Source of the DNA: Comamonadaceae bacterium
Lineage (GTDB): Bacteria > Pseudomonadota > Gammaproteobacteria > Burkholderiales > Burkholderiaceae_C
Length of the DNA stretch: 33,490 nt
NCBI GenBank assembly: GCA_947487355.1
Contig: CANKXC010000004.1
Span: 1-33,490, forward strand
Direction: 5' to 3'
Positions within the stretch are counted from its first letter, which is position 1, and each line of letters opens with the position of its first letter. A program made the position numbers and the translations under genes. The notes beneath the pieces are model-generated. The model was not told the DNA's origin. It did no database searches and saw only the letters and a list, made by a program, of their open reading frames with translations. Shown piece by piece: positions 9,035 to 17,739 of the stretch.

Positions 9035-9075
9035 CATCTGAAATCATCAGATGGGTGCACACAATGAATGTGCAC
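9035..9075 (-). promoter_or_regulatory. Two adjacent hairpins in the mdh 5' leader
   Basis: CATCTGA (9035-9041) pairs with TCAGATG (9047-9053) around a 5-nt loop. One base away, GTGCACA (9055-9061) pairs with TGTGCAC (9069-9075) around a 7-nt loop. Both stems are perfect 7-bp repeats, transcribed in the mdh leader if the promoter at 9092-9121 is right. They could be a cis-regulatory RNA, a stabilising 5' structure, or dyad binding sites. I know of no named motif that fits. Confidence 0.4.
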
Positions 9076-9091
9076 GGGCAAACAGCTTTCG

Positions 9092-9121
9092 AGTGTACTC
9101 GCGAAAACCCTCCAAAGTCAA
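9092..9121 (-). promoter_or_regulatory. Candidate sigma-70 promoter for mdh
   Basis: On the minus strand TTGACT (9121-9116) and TACACT (9097-9092) are separated by 18 bp, a fair match to a -35/-10 pair. It would give a leader of roughly 120 nt before the mdh start at 8962. The palindrome at 9133-9144 sits 11 bp upstream of its -35. Confidence 0.4.
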
Positions 9122-9122
9122 T

Positions 9123-9150
9123 TTGTCTTATGTCTTATATAAGATATCAT
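9123..9150 (+). promoter_or_regulatory. Candidate gntR promoter with operator-like palindrome in the spacer
   Basis: TTGTCT (9123-9128) and TATCAT (9145-9150), 16 bp apart, form a plausible promoter 40 bp before the gntR ATG. The perfect palindrome TCTTATATAAGA (9133-9144) fills the spacer. Placement of a symmetric site inside a regulator's own promoter, next to a divergent target operon, is typical of autoregulation by GntR-family repressors. Identity with the argD-side palindrome strengthens the call. Confidence 0.5.
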
Positions 9151-9189
9151 TGCCCTACTTTAATGTCCGCCCATTCAAGGGCAAGAGTC

Positions 9190-9969
9190 ATGACATCCCA
9201 AGTTTTTTCTGCTGATTCATCTGATTTCCAAGACGCCGCACTTGCGCCGGCTTTCAGTCCTTTGTACCAACAAATCAAAGGCTTAATTCTTCAAGGCTTG
9301 CAATCTGGCGAATGGAAGCCCGGCGAGGGCATTCCAAGCGAAATGGAACTGGCGGCGCGCTACCGCGTGAGTCAGGGAACAGTCAGAAAAGCCATCGATG
9401 AGTTGGCGAACAACCATTTGCTAATTCGGCGCCAAGGCAAAGGAACTTTCGTTGCCACCCACGCCGAACAACAAATTCAATACCGATTTTTAAAACTCAT
9501 GCCCGATTTGGGTGATCCCAAAATCGAGGGGCCAGCCCAAAGAAAAATCATCGACTGTAAAAAACTCAGGGCCAATGCAGACATTGCCCGGGCTTTGGCC
9601 ATCCGATCAGGTGACGCCGTTCTTCAAGTCAGGCGTGTTCTGTCTTTTGCAGGGTCGCCCACCATTTTGGAAGACCTTTGGCTTCCCGGCACACCCTTCA
9701 AGGGTCTGACTGCCGAGCGCTTAAGTGAGTACGATGGACCCATGTATGCCATGTTTGAAGCTGAATTTGGTGTCCGCATGGTGAAGGCTGAGGAAAAAAT
9801 CAAAGCGGTGATGCCCGATAGCGCCCAATGCAAACTCCTCGAAATCAAATCAAACACACCCCTATTGAGCGTCGAGAGACTGGCTTTTACCTACAACGAC
9901 ACACCGATGGAATTGCGCAGAGGGTTCTATGTCACTGATACCCACCATTACCACAACGACCTAAATTGA
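9190..9969 (+). CDS. GntR-family (HutC subfamily) transcriptional regulator
   Basis: This 259-residue protein has an N-terminal winged-helix GntR domain (about residues 25-85: YQQIKGLILQGLQSGEW, PSEMELAARYRVSQGTVRKA, RRQGKGTFV). A UTRA ligand-binding domain follows (about 100-245), as in the HutC/FarR subfamily. The domain layout indicates a metabolite-responsive repressor; the ligand is not evident. It lies divergent from mdh and directly upstream of sdhC, so it probably controls these TCA genes and itself, possibly through TCTTATATAAGA at 9133-9144. The open frame extends far upstream, but ATG 9190 has AAGGG eight bases ahead. The ATG at 9163 is a weaker alternative, and a start further up would run through the promoter. 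Confidence 0.9.
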   Translation: MTSQVFSADSSDFQDAALAPAFSPLYQQIKGLILQGLQSGEWKPGEGIPSEMELAARYRVSQGTVRKAIDELANNHLLIRRQGKGTFVATHAEQQIQYRFLKLMPDLGDPKIEGPAQRKIIDCKKLRANADIARALAIRSGDAVLQVRRVLSFAGSPTILEDLWLPGTPFKGLTAERLSEYDGPMYAMFEAEFGVRMVKAEEKIKAVMPDSAQCKLLEIKSNTPLLSVERLAFTYNDTPMELRRGFYVTDTHHYHNDLN

Positions 9970-9993
9970 CACCTTCGCGACTAAAAATGAGGT

Positions 9994-10012
9994 TTAAAAA
10001 ACTGTTTTTTAA
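9994..10012. promoter_or_regulatory. 19-bp AT-rich palindrome between gntR and sdhC
   Basis: TTAAAAAAC and GTTTTTTAA form a perfect 9+9 bp dyad around a single T, 24 bp after the gntR stop and about 100 bp before sdhC. It could be a protein-binding dyad, a bend, or a poor terminator (A-T stem ending in T). The rest of this 142-bp gap shows nothing I can call firmly, although it should hold the sdh promoter. Confidence 0.3.
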
Positions 10013-10111
10013 TTAGTTCTTGAAATTCTCATGTCAGTTTGTTGCGTTGCAATAGAATTCGCGCACTGCAGTCAAAAATTTCAGTGAAGTTACCAAAGAG
10101 GAATTAACAAA

Positions 10112-10543
10112 ATGACCGAAACTGCCCGCAAGAGGCCTGAATTTCGCAACATCAATGCAATCAGTGACTTGCCCACTTATCGACTGCCGGCAGCCGGCTG
10201 GGTATCTATCTTGCACCGCGTCAGTGGCGCACTGATGTTCCTGTTGATGCCATTCATCATTTGGATGTTTGACAACTCAATTTCTTCTGAGCTTTCTTTT
10301 GCTACTTTTGCCGCCGCTTTCAATGTCGGACTGGGCTTTGTACCTGGCTGGTTCATGAAGCTGGTCGCGCTGGCCATCATTTGGGCCTACCTTCACCACT
10401 TCATCGCAGGCATTCGTCATTTGTACATGGACATCAACCATGCTGTGACCAAAGAATTTGGCAAATCATCTGCCATTGTGACTCTGGTCTTGAGCCTAGG
10501 ACTAACGGTAGTTCTTGGCGCCAAATTGTTTGGCCTTTACTAA
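10112..10543 (+). CDS. sdhC: Succinate dehydrogenase cytochrome b556 subunit
   Basis: This 143-residue membrane anchor of complex II helps bind haem b and ubiquinone in the inner membrane. Three hydrophobic helices are visible (roughly 30-55, 65-95, 118-140). The family motif SILHRVSGALMF lies at the first helix, and the HHFIAGIRHLYMD segment carries the likely haem-ligand histidine. GAGG precedes the ATG by about ten bases. It is the first gene of sdhCDAB-sdhE-gltA, 15 bp ahead of sdhD. Confidence 0.95.
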   Translation: MTETARKRPEFRNINAISDLPTYRLPAAGWVSILHRVSGALMFLLMPFIIWMFDNSISSELSFATFAAAFNVGLGFVPGWFMKLVALAIIWAYLHHFIAGIRHLYMDINHAVTKEFGKSSAIVTLVLSLGLTVVLGAKLFGLY

Positions 10544-10558
10544 TAGGAGCTTACCCAT

Positions 10559-10924
10559 ATGTCAGTCAATTACGGCTCCAAACGCGTTGTTGTAGGCGCG
10601 CATTACGGTATTCGCGACTGGTTGGCTCAACGCGTGACAGCCACGCTCATGGCCGCTTTCACCGTTGTGGTTTTGGCCCAAGTCATTTTCACCACTGGCC
10701 CCATTGGTTATGAAGAATGGGCGGGCATTTTTGCAGCCCAATGGATGAAATTCTTGACCTTCACCACCATCGTCGCCCTCCTCTATCACGCATGGATTGG
10801 CATTCGCGACATTTGGATGGATTACGTCAAACCCCCAGGTGTGCGTCTTGTGTTGCATGTGGCCTCTTTGGTTTGGCTCATTGGCTGCGCTGGATGGTCT
10901 GTGCAAGCCCTGTGGCGTCTCTGA
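10559..10924 (+). CDS. sdhD: Succinate dehydrogenase membrane anchor subunit
   Basis: This 121-residue second membrane anchor of complex II has three hydrophobic segments (about 27-46, 61-80, 95-115). The motif GIRDWLAQRVTA lies before helix 1, and LLYHAWIGIRDIWMDYVK holds the candidate haem ligand histidine and the quinone-site Asp-Tyr pair. AGGAG lies ahead of the ATG. sdhA follows after a 62-bp gap in which I see no other gene. Confidence 0.95.
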   Translation: MSVNYGSKRVVVGAHYGIRDWLAQRVTATLMAAFTVVVLAQVIFTTGPIGYEEWAGIFAAQWMKFLTFTTIVALLYHAWIGIRDIWMDYVKPPGVRLVLHVASLVWLIGCAGWSVQALWRL

Positions 10925-10986
10925 TTGAGACAAGCACCAATCACAGGCTTTGAACTTCAACCCCGTATTACAAGATTTCAATCAAC

Positions 10987-12792
10987 ATGACTTACACCAA
11001 AGACAACATCGCTACGCGCAAATTTGACGTTGTGATTGTCGGCGCAGGCGGCTCTGGCATGCGCGCATCATTGCAACTGGCCCGTGCCGGTTTAAACGTG
11101 GCCGTTCTCTCCAAAGTGTTTCCAACTCGCTCACACACTGTGGCAGCGCAAGGCGGCATTGGCGCTTCATTGGGCAACATGTCCGATGACAACTGGCACT
11201 ACCACTTCTACGACACCATCAAGGGCTCAGACTGGCTGGGCGACCAAGACGCCATTGAGTTCATGTGCCGTGAAGCACCCAAGGTGGTTTACGATTTAGA
11301 GCACATGGGCATGCCTTTCGACCGCAATCCCGATGGCACCATTTACCAACGTCCTTTTGGCGGCCACACCGCCAACTATGGCGAAAAACCCGTTCAACGT
11401 GCTTGCGCAGCAGCCGACCGTACCGGTCACGCCATGTTGCACACCTTGTACCAACAAAACGTCAAAGCCAAAACCAGTTTCTTTGTAGAGTGGATGGCGC
11501 TTGATTTGATCCGCGACGCCGAAGGTGACGTGGTGGGCGTGACAGCCCTCGAAATGGAAACCGGTGACTTGCACATCTTGCACGCCAAGACCGTTTTGTT
11601 AGCCACCGGCGGTGCTGGCCGTATCTTTGCAGCCTCAACCAACGCCTTCATCAACACGGGTGATGGCTTGGGCATGGCAGCGCGTGCTGGCATTCCTTTG
11701 GAAGACATGGAGTTCTGGCAATTCCACCCCACGGGCGTGGCCGGTGCAGGTGTGTTACTCACAGAAGGTTGTCGCGGTGAAGGCGCTATTTTGCTGAACA
11801 GCAATGGCGAACGCTTCATGGAACGCTATGCCCCCACTTTGAAAGATCTGGCACCGCGCGACTTTGTGTCCCGCTCTATGGACCAAGAAATCAAAGAAGG
11901 CCGCGGCTGCGGCCCCAACAAAGACTATGTGCTTTTGAAACTGGACCACTTGGGTGCAGAAACCATTCACAAGCGCTTGCCTTCCGTGTACGAAATTGGC
12001 GTCAACTTTGCCAACGTCGACATCACCAAAGAGCCTATTCCTGTGGTGCCAACCATCCACTATCAGATGGGCGGTATTCCTACGAACGTGCATGGCCAAG
12101 TGGTTACACAAACTGCCAGCAGCCACAATGCCGTGGTCAATGGTTTGTACGCTGTGGGCGAATGCTCTTGCGTCAGCGTTCACGGTGCCAACCGCTTGGG
12201 CACCAACTCATTGCTCGACTTGCTGGTGTTTGGCCGTGCCGCAGGCAACCACATTGTCGACTTTGCCAGCAAAACCAAATCGCACAAAGATTTGCCCAAA
12301 GATGCGGCCGACTTCACCTTGGCCCGCCTCAATCGCTTGGAAGGCCGCAAAGGCGAATACGCGCAAGACGTGGCCAACGACATGCGTGCTTCAATGCAAA
12401 AACACGCTGCTGTGTTCCGCACACAAGCCAGCATGGACGAAGGTGTACAAAAGATTGCCGACATTCGTGAGCGCGTCAATGCCATCGCATTGACAGACAC
12501 TTCTAAAGTCTTCAATACAGCGCGCATTGAAGCCCTAGAAGTTGAAAACTTGATCGAGTGCGCTCAAGCCACCATGGTGTCTGCTGCCGCTCGCAGAGAA
12601 TGCCGTGGCGCGCACACTGTCAGTGACTATGAGCGTCCTGCAGATGACCCCATAGCACCATTGGGTCGCGACGATGCCAACTGGATGAAGCACACCTTGT
12701 GGCACAGCGACACCAACAGCCTGAGCTACAAACCCGTCAACTTGAAACCGCTGACAGTGGACTCTGTGCCACCCAAAGTCCGGACGTTCTAA
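10987..12792 (+). CDS. sdhA: Succinate dehydrogenase flavoprotein subunit
   Basis: This 601-residue catalytic subunit oxidises succinate to fumarate on the cytoplasmic face of the inner membrane. The dinucleotide motif VVIVGAGGSGMRAS is near residue 16. The covalent-FAD histidine is H50 in RSHTVAAQGG. Also visible are the active-site region WQFHPTGVAGAGVLLTEGCRGEG, the capping-domain motif HYQMGGIPTN, and HGANRLGTNSLLDLLVFGR. Length is normal. The ribosome site before ATG 10987 is weak. The flavinylation factor SdhE is encoded two genes downstream, consistent with covalent FAD attachment at H50. Confidence 0.97.
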   Translation: MTYTKDNIATRKFDVVIVGAGGSGMRASLQLARAGLNVAVLSKVFPTRSHTVAAQGGIGASLGNMSDDNWHYHFYDTIKGSDWLGDQDAIEFMCREAPKVVYDLEHMGMPFDRNPDGTIYQRPFGGHTANYGEKPVQRACAAADRTGHAMLHTLYQQNVKAKTSFFVEWMALDLIRDAEGDVVGVTALEMETGDLHILHAKTVLLATGGAGRIFAASTNAFINTGDGLGMAARAGIPLEDMEFWQFHPTGVAGAGVLLTEGCRGEGAILLNSNGERFMERYAPTLKDLAPRDFVSRSMDQEIKEGRGCGPNKDYVLLKLDHLGAETIHKRLPSVYEIGVNFANVDITKEPIPVVPTIHYQMGGIPTNVHGQVVTQTASSHNAVVNGLYAVGECSCVSVHGANRLGTNSLLDLLVFGRAAGNHIVDFASKTKSHKDLPKDAADFTLARLNRLEGRKGEYAQDVANDMRASMQKHAAVFRTQASMDEGVQKIADIRERVNAIALTDTSKVFNTARIEALEVENLIECAQATMVSAAARRECRGAHTVSDYERPADDPIAPLGRDDANWMKHTLWHSDTNSLSYKPVNLKPLTVDSVPPKVRTF

Positions 12793-12810
12793 ATTACTGA
12801 AGGTTGAATC

Positions 12811-13515
12811 ATGACATTACGTACATTTGAAATCTATCGCTACGATCCAGACAAGGATGCAAAGCCCTACATGCAAACCATTCAGGTTGAGTTGGATGGT
12901 CACGAGCGCATGTTGTTAGACGCTTTGATGAAGCTCAAAAAAGTAGACCCTACTTTGTCATTCCGCCGCTCATGCCGCGAAGGCGTTTGCGGCTCGGATG
13001 CCATGAACATCAACGGCAAAAACGGTTTGGCTTGCCTTACCAACATGTTGACCTTGCCAGGCAAAATTGTTTTGAAGCCCCTGCCCGGTCTGCCCGTGGT
13101 GCGCGACTTGATCGTCGACATGACGCAGTTCTTCAAACAATACAACTCCATCAAGCCTTACTTGATCAACGACACCATTCCGCCCGAAAAAGAGCGTTTG
13201 CAAAGCCCTGAAGAGCGTGAAGAGTTGAATGGTTTGTACGAGTGCATTTTGTGCGCCAGCTGCTCCACCAGCTGCCCTAGCTTCTGGTGGAACCCCGACA
13301 AATTTGTAGGCCCAGCAGGTTTGCTTCAGGCTTATCGCTTCTTGGCAGACAGCCGCGACCAAGGCACTGCCGAGCGCTTGGACAATTTGGAAGACCCCTA
13401 TCGCTTGTTCCGATGCCACACCATCATGAACTGCGTGGACGTGTGCCCTAAGAGCCTCAACCCCACCAAAGCGATTGGCAAGATCAAAGAGATGATGGTG
13501 CAACGCGCCATCTAA
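12811..13515 (+). CDS. sdhB: Succinate dehydrogenase iron-sulfur subunit
   Basis: This 234-residue subunit carries electrons from SdhA to the quinone site. All three clusters can be traced. The [2Fe-2S] site is C55, C60, D63 and C75 (SCREGVCGSDAM, GLACLT), with Asp in place of one Cys as in E. coli. The [4Fe-4S] and [3Fe-4S] ligands lie among C145, C148, C151, C155 (CILCASCSTSC) and C202, C208, C212. GAAGG precedes the ATG. The gene follows sdhA by 18 bp. Confidence 0.97.
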   Translation: MTLRTFEIYRYDPDKDAKPYMQTIQVELDGHERMLLDALMKLKKVDPTLSFRRSCREGVCGSDAMNINGKNGLACLTNMLTLPGKIVLKPLPGLPVVRDLIVDMTQFFKQYNSIKPYLINDTIPPEKERLQSPEEREELNGLYECILCASCSTSCPSFWWNPDKFVGPAGLLQAYRFLADSRDQGTAERLDNLEDPYRLFRCHTIMNCVDVCPKSLNPTKAIGKIKEMMVQRAI

Positions 13516-13543
13516 TTTGAAAATACTGACTCAATCAAACTGT

Positions 13544-13834
13544 ATGGGAGATGAACTGCTCGATGGATTGGAAAGCCAAACACCTTTGGGTGAGCGCGCT
13601 TTGAGCAAACTTCGCTGGCGCTGCCGGCGGGGTCTACTTGAAAATGATCTTTTTATTGAGCGATTTTTTAACCGATATGCTTCCAAATTGACAGTAGGTC
13701 AGGCAAGGGGCATGTATGTATTGATGGATTTGTCGGACAACGACTTGATGGACTTGTTCATGAAGCGCAAGCCCCTTGAGTCTGAGATGGCAACAGAGGA
13801 AGTCAGCGAAGTGCTGCACATGCTCCTGGCATGA
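13544..13834 (+). CDS. sdhE: FAD assembly factor SdhE (succinate dehydrogenase flavinylation)
   Basis: This 96-residue all-helical cytosolic protein promotes covalent attachment of FAD to SdhA. The diagnostic RGxxE motif is in RRGLLENDLFIERFF, followed by the acidic LMDLSDNDLMDLFM segment typical of the family. I chose ATG 13544 (MGDELLDGLES). A TTG at 13517, two bases past the sdhB stop, would add nine residues but lacks a family-like sequence. Neither start has a good Shine-Dalgarno sequence, so translation may depend on ribosomes leaving sdhB. The insert SQTPLG near residues 11-16 makes the N-terminus slightly longer than usual. Confidence 0.9.
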   Translation: MGDELLDGLESQTPLGERALSKLRWRCRRGLLENDLFIERFFNRYASKLTVGQARGMYVLMDLSDNDLMDLFMKRKPLESEMATEEVSEVLHMLLA

Positions 13835-13896
13835 AGTTTGTAAAATTTTGCAAACAACCCAATTTGAATTGACTGATTACTAGAGGAAATTGAATC

Positions 13897-15195
13897 ATGA
13901 AACTTGCCGACAACAAAGCAACCCTGTCGTTCAGTAACGGCAGTCCCAGCATTGAAATGCCCGTCTACAGCGGCTCTGTTGGACCTGACGTCATTGACAT
14001 CCGCAAACTTTATGGTCAAAGCGGCATGTTCACTTATGACCCTGGTTTCTTGTCAACGGCCTCTTGCCAATCTGGCATTACCTTCATTGACGGCGACAAA
14101 GGCGAGTTGCTGTACCGTGGTTACCCCATCGAGCAATTGGCCAGCCATGGCGACTTTCTCGACACTTGCTATTTGCTCCTCAAGGGTGACTTGCCCAACA
14201 CTGAAGAAAGTGCAAGCTTCCACAAATTGGTAAACAACCACACGATGGTCAACGAGCAAATGCAATTCTTTTTGCGCGGCTTCCGTCGTGACGCACACCC
14301 CATGGCTGTGCTAACTGGTTTGGTTGGCGCACTGTCAGCTTTCTATCACGATAGCACCGACATCAACAACCCCAAGCACCGCGAAATTTCTGCCATTCGC
14401 TTGATCGCCAAGATGCCCACATTGGTCGCTATGGCATACAAATACGGCGTGGGACAACCTTTCCAGTACCCACAAAACAATTTGTCTTACTCAGGCAATT
14501 TCTTACGCATGATGTTTGGCGTACCTTGTGAAGAGTACAAGGTGAACCCCGTTTTGGAACGCGCTTTGGACCGCATTTTCATCCTGCATGCAGACCATGA
14601 GCAAAATGCTTCTACTTCCACTGTGCGTTTATGCGGCTCTTCTGGTACGAACCCTTTTGCAGCGATCGCTGCTGGCGTGGCTTGCCTCTGGGGCCCTGCT
14701 CACGGCGGCGCCAACGAAGCCTGCTTGAAGATGCTAGGCGACATCCAAAAAATGGGTGGCATTGCCAAAGTGGGCGAGTTCATGGAACAAGTCAAAGACA
14801 AAAACTCTGGCGTCAAATTGATGGGTTTTGGTCACCGCGTGTACAAAAACTACGATCCCCGCGCCAAATTAATGCAAGAGACATGCAACGAAGTATTGGC
14901 AGAACTCGGCTTGGAAAATGACCCCTTGTTCCAATTGGCCAAAGCATTAGAAAAAATTGCGTTGGAAGACGAATACTTCGTCAGCCGCAAACTCTACCCC
15001 AACGTAGACTTCTATTCCGGCATCGTGTTGAGCGCCATTGGTATTCCAGTCAACCTGTTCACTGGCATCTTCTCTTTGGCAAGAACCGTAGGATGGATTG
15101 CGCAATGGAATGAAATGATCAGCGACCCAGAATACAAAATCGGTCGCCCACGTCAGCTGTACACAGGCGCTACTCGCCGCGAAATTAAAGCCTAA
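13897..15195 (+). CDS. gltA: Citrate synthase (type II, hexameric)
   Basis: This 432-residue enzyme condenses acetyl-CoA and oxaloacetate to citrate, the entry step of the TCA cycle. The catalytic triad is visible as H269 ([11 protein letters not shown]), H313 ([14 protein letters not shown]) and D371 (YPNVDFYSG). The N-terminal beta-rich region (about residues 1-60) is typical of the NADH-sensitive Gram-negative type II enzyme. GAGG lies ahead of the ATG. It closes the sdh cluster 62 bp after sdhE. No convincing plus-strand terminator with a T run follows it. Confidence 0.97.
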   Translation: MKLADNKATLSFSNGSPSIEMPVYSGSVGPDVIDIRKLYGQSGMFTYDPGFLSTASCQSGITFIDGDKGELLYRGYPIEQLASHGDFLDTCYLLLKGDLPNTEESASFHKLVNNHTMVNEQMQFFLRGFRRDAHPMAVLTGLVGALSAFYHDSTDINNPKHREISAIRLIAKMPTLVAMAYKYGVGQPFQYPQNNLSYSGNFLRMMFGVPCEEYKVNPVLERALDRIFILHADHEQNASTSTVRLCGSSGTNPFAAIAAGVACLWGPAHGGANEACLKMLGDIQKMGGIAKVGEFMEQVKDKNSGVKLMGFGHRVYKNYDPRAKLMQETCNEVLAELGLENDPLFQLAKALEKIALEDEYFVSRKLYPNVDFYSGIVLSAIGIPVNLFTGIFSLARTVGWIAQWNEMISDPEYKIGRPRQLYTGATRREIKA

Positions 15196-15227
15196 AAAAA
15201 TAACATCACCTCCTGTGAAGGAGGTGA
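15190..15227 (-). terminator. Hairpin between gltA and the convergent Gfo/Idh gene
   Basis: TCACCTCCT (15206-15214) and AGGAGGTGA (15219-15227) form a perfect 9-bp stem with a GTGA loop. On the minus strand it is followed by TGTTATTTTTTT, so it works best as the terminator of the pnt-Gfo/Idh operon. On the plus strand no T run follows. The arms equal the 16S anti-Shine-Dalgarno sequence and its complement. A second, looser repeat, TAAACCT (15237-15243) with AGGTTTA (15263-15269), overlaps the Gfo/Idh stop. Confidence 0.65.
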
Positions 15228-15266
15228 GGTCAGATTTAAACCTGAGCGAGTTCTAAATTCTGAGGT

Positions 15267-16283
15267 TTAGGCGGTGGGGTCGGCAAGTACTTCCGAAAGC
15301 TGAACGCGGCGACCTTCTCTGGCAGAAATAATGCCAGCGCGAATAACACCCAATGAACGGGTTGCATAATCACCGCCTGTTTCTGGCGTGCCGTGACCAC
15401 GCACGGCCATCGCAAACTCATCAAGTTCGTCAACAAAGGTATCGTTTTTGTCGAATGGGATTTGTTCTACCGTTTCAGTGCCACGCTTAATGAAACGAAG
15501 TCCTCCCCGCAGGTCGAAATAAGCACTCGCTTCTTTGCCATAAATGTTCATGACATAGTTTTCGGTTGCCGACGCATAGCTTGCATTGACGGTTGACAGT
15601 GCGCCGTTCTCGTGCTGCAACAAAAGAGAAGCCACATCAGGGTTGTCGCCTGGCAGAACCAGTTGTGCGGCTTGTCCACTCACCGCAGTGATTGGGCCCA
15701 TCAAATATTCCAGTACGTCGACATAATGCACACCAATTTGCAACATCACACCGCCTGGCATACCCTCTGCCTGGTAGCGCCATGAGGACAAGTCAATCTT
15801 GCCCAGGCGATCACGGCTGATGTTGGCTTCTGCATTGACCAATTTGCCAAAAATGCCGGCGTCGATTTGCTTTTTGATCCAGCGGAATTGACTCTCACGA
15901 CGGCGCTGATAGCCCAGTGCCAAGACAACGCCAGCTTTTTGACAAGCTTCAGTGATGGCCCGTCCTTCTGCCAATGTATTGGCAATTGGCTTATCAAGAA
16001 AGACATGTTTGCCAGCCTCAGCAGCTTGCTTTGTAGTTTCAAGGTGAACATTGTTGGGCGTGGTATTGATGATGGCATCAATAGAGTCATCGGCCAATAT
16101 CTCTTCGTAACTTTTGGCTTCGGCGCATCCGTACTTCGCAGCAAAAGCCGCACGTTTGTCTGCCGAACGCGTATAACAACTGCGAATGACAAATTTGTCT
16201 GAGCGCTGCATGGCGTCTGCCAAAACGTCAGACCACCAGCCCATGCCTAAGCAAGCCACGTTGATAGGTTTAATTGACATCAT
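15267..16283 (-). CDS. Gfo/Idh/MocA family NAD(P)-dependent oxidoreductase
   Basis: This 338-residue protein has an N-terminal Rossmann domain starting INVACLGMGWWSDVLADAM (a GxGxW variant of the usual GxGxxG). The family's E/DKP motif, KHVFLDKPIANT, holds the likely catalytic lysine near residue 98. A C-terminal alpha/beta substrate domain follows, with GGVMLQIGVHYVDVLEYL carrying the conserved histidine. Relatives oxidise sugars, inositols and other polyols or their derivatives. The substrate is unknown. It follows pntB by 17 bp, so it is probably co-transcribed with the transhydrogenase genes, suggesting a tie to NADP(H). Two adjacent ATG codons start it; the ribosome site is weak (CAGGG). 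Confidence 0.88.
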   Translation of the reverse strand: MMSIKPINVACLGMGWWSDVLADAMQRSDKFVIRSCYTRSADKRAAFAAKYGCAEAKSYEEILADDSIDAIINTTPNNVHLETTKQAAEAGKHVFLDKPIANTLAEGRAITEACQKAGVVLALGYQRRRESQFRWIKKQIDAGIFGKLVNAEANISRDRLGKIDLSSWRYQAEGMPGGVMLQIGVHYVDVLEYLMGPITAVSGQAAQLVLPGDNPDVASLLLQHENGALSTVNASYASATENYVMNIYGKEASAYFDLRGGLRFIKRGTETVEQIPFDKNDTFVDELDEFAMAVRGHGTPETGGDYATRSLGVIRAGIISAREGRRVQLSEVLADPTA

Positions 16284-16300
16284 TTTTCCCTGTTGAGTAT

Positions 16301-17722
16301 TTAAGATTTGAGGACAACAAGAACTTCATCCAGCATTTTCTTGGCATCGCCAAACAACATGCGGTTGTTGTCTTTGTAAAAGAGTGGGTTGTCAACTCCT
16401 GCGTAGCCGCTGGCCATGGAGCGCTTCATGACAATGCTGGTGCGGGCTTTCCACACTTCAAGCACAGGCATACCTGCAATGGGACTTGTCGGGTCGTCTT
16501 GCGCAGCAGGATTCACAATGTCGTTGGCACCAATCACGATGGCCACATCGGTGTCCGGGAAGTCGTCGTTCAACTCATCCATTTCCATCACGATGTCATA
16601 AGGCACTTTGGCCTCAGCCAACAACACGTTCATGTGGCCTGGCATACGGCCCGCAACAGGGTGAATACCAAAGCGGACGTTGACACCTTTGTCGCGCAAG
16701 GTGCGGGTAATTTCAAAGACGGTGTGCTGAGCTTGTGCAACGGCCATGCCATAGCCCGGCACGATGATGACGTTTTTGGCATCGCGCAGCAATTCTGCAG
16801 TCTCTGCAGCCAAGATGGGGCTGACTTCACCAACCGGCTCGGCATTGGCATCGCCAGGGGCCTTGGGTGCGGCAGCGGTTGTGCCAAAACCGCCAGCGAT
16901 CACACTGATGAAACTGCGATTCATGGCATTGCACATGATGTACGACAGAATGGCGCCGCTAGATCCGACCAGTGCACCCACCACGATTAGCAAGTCGTTG
17001 CTCAACATAAATCCGGTGGCAGCCGCTGCCCAACCCGAATAACTGTTGAGCATGGACACCACCACGGGCATGTCGGCACCGCCAATGGCCATGACCATGT
17101 GAATGCCAAACAAAAGCGCAATGGCGCTCATGACAAACAAGGGGAACATGCCTTCTTCGATGGTCTCGGCTTGTAAGAACATGCGGCCAAAGTAAACGAC
17201 CGCCAGCAAACCAGCCAAATTAATCCAGTGGCGCGCAGGGAGGAGCAAAGGACTGCCGCCGATACGGCCCGACAACTTTCCAAATGCTGCCACTGAGCCA
17301 GAGAAAGTGACTGCACCGATGAAGATGCCGATGTAGATTTCCATCGCGTGGATGGCGTGGGCGGCACCCTCAAAGCCTTTTGTTGCTTCTGGGTCAACGT
17401 ATGTGGCGTATCCGACCAGCACAGCGGCCATGCCGACCATGCTGTGCATCAAGGCGACCAATTCAGGCATTTGGGTCATCTGAACGGAGCGTGCTGCATA
17501 CAAACCAATGGCACCGCCGACCACCAAACTGCCGACGATCCAAGGCGTGCCTGCCGCTGTGACTTGTGGGCCAAGCACGGTGGCCAAAATAGCCAAAGTC
17601 ATGCCGATCATGCCAAAGAGGTTGCCTCGGCGTGCGGTTTCCTGGTTGGACAAACCGCCAAGGCTGAGAATGAAGAGAATGGTTGCACCAATGTAAGCAA
17701 CCGTGGACAAGTTAGAGCTCAT
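16301..17722 (-). CDS. pntB: NAD(P) transhydrogenase subunit beta
   Basis: This 473-residue inner-membrane protein, with PntA, uses the proton gradient to reduce NADP+ with NADH. The first ~270 residues are a bundle of hydrophobic helices (from [15 protein letters not shown] onward). The last ~180 form the NADP-binding domain III, with [50 protein letters not shown] and the C-terminal [20 protein letters not shown]. Length fits the family. GGAAG precedes the ATG. It lies 17 bp after pntA and 17 bp before the Gfo/Idh gene. Confidence 0.96.
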   Translation of the reverse strand: MSSNLSTVAYIGATILFILSLGGLSNQETARRGNLFGMIGMTLAILATVLGPQVTAAGTPWIVGSLVVGGAIGLYAARSVQMTQMPELVALMHSMVGMAAVLVGYATYVDPEATKGFEGAAHAIHAMEIYIGIFIGAVTFSGSVAAFGKLSGRIGGSPLLLPARHWINLAGLLAVVYFGRMFLQAETIEEGMFPLFVMSAIALLFGIHMVMAIGGADMPVVVSMLNSYSGWAAAATGFMLSNDLLIVVGALVGSSGAILSYIMCNAMNRSFISVIAGGFGTTAAAPKAPGDANAEPVGEVSPILAAETAELLRDAKNVIIVPGYGMAVAQAQHTVFEITRTLRDKGVNVRFGIHPVAGRMPGHMNVLLAEAKVPYDIVMEMDELNDDFPDTDVAIVIGANDIVNPAAQDDPTSPIAGMPVLEVWKARTSIVMKRSMASGYAGVDNPLFYKDNNRMLFGDAKKMLDEVLVVLKS

Positions 17723-17739
17723 GAATTGTGTCTTCCAAT

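Noticed and set aside
16274-16990. 238-codon plus-strand open frame opposite pntB
   Set aside because: His/Asn-rich shadow of the pntB reading frame with no domain or ribosome site.
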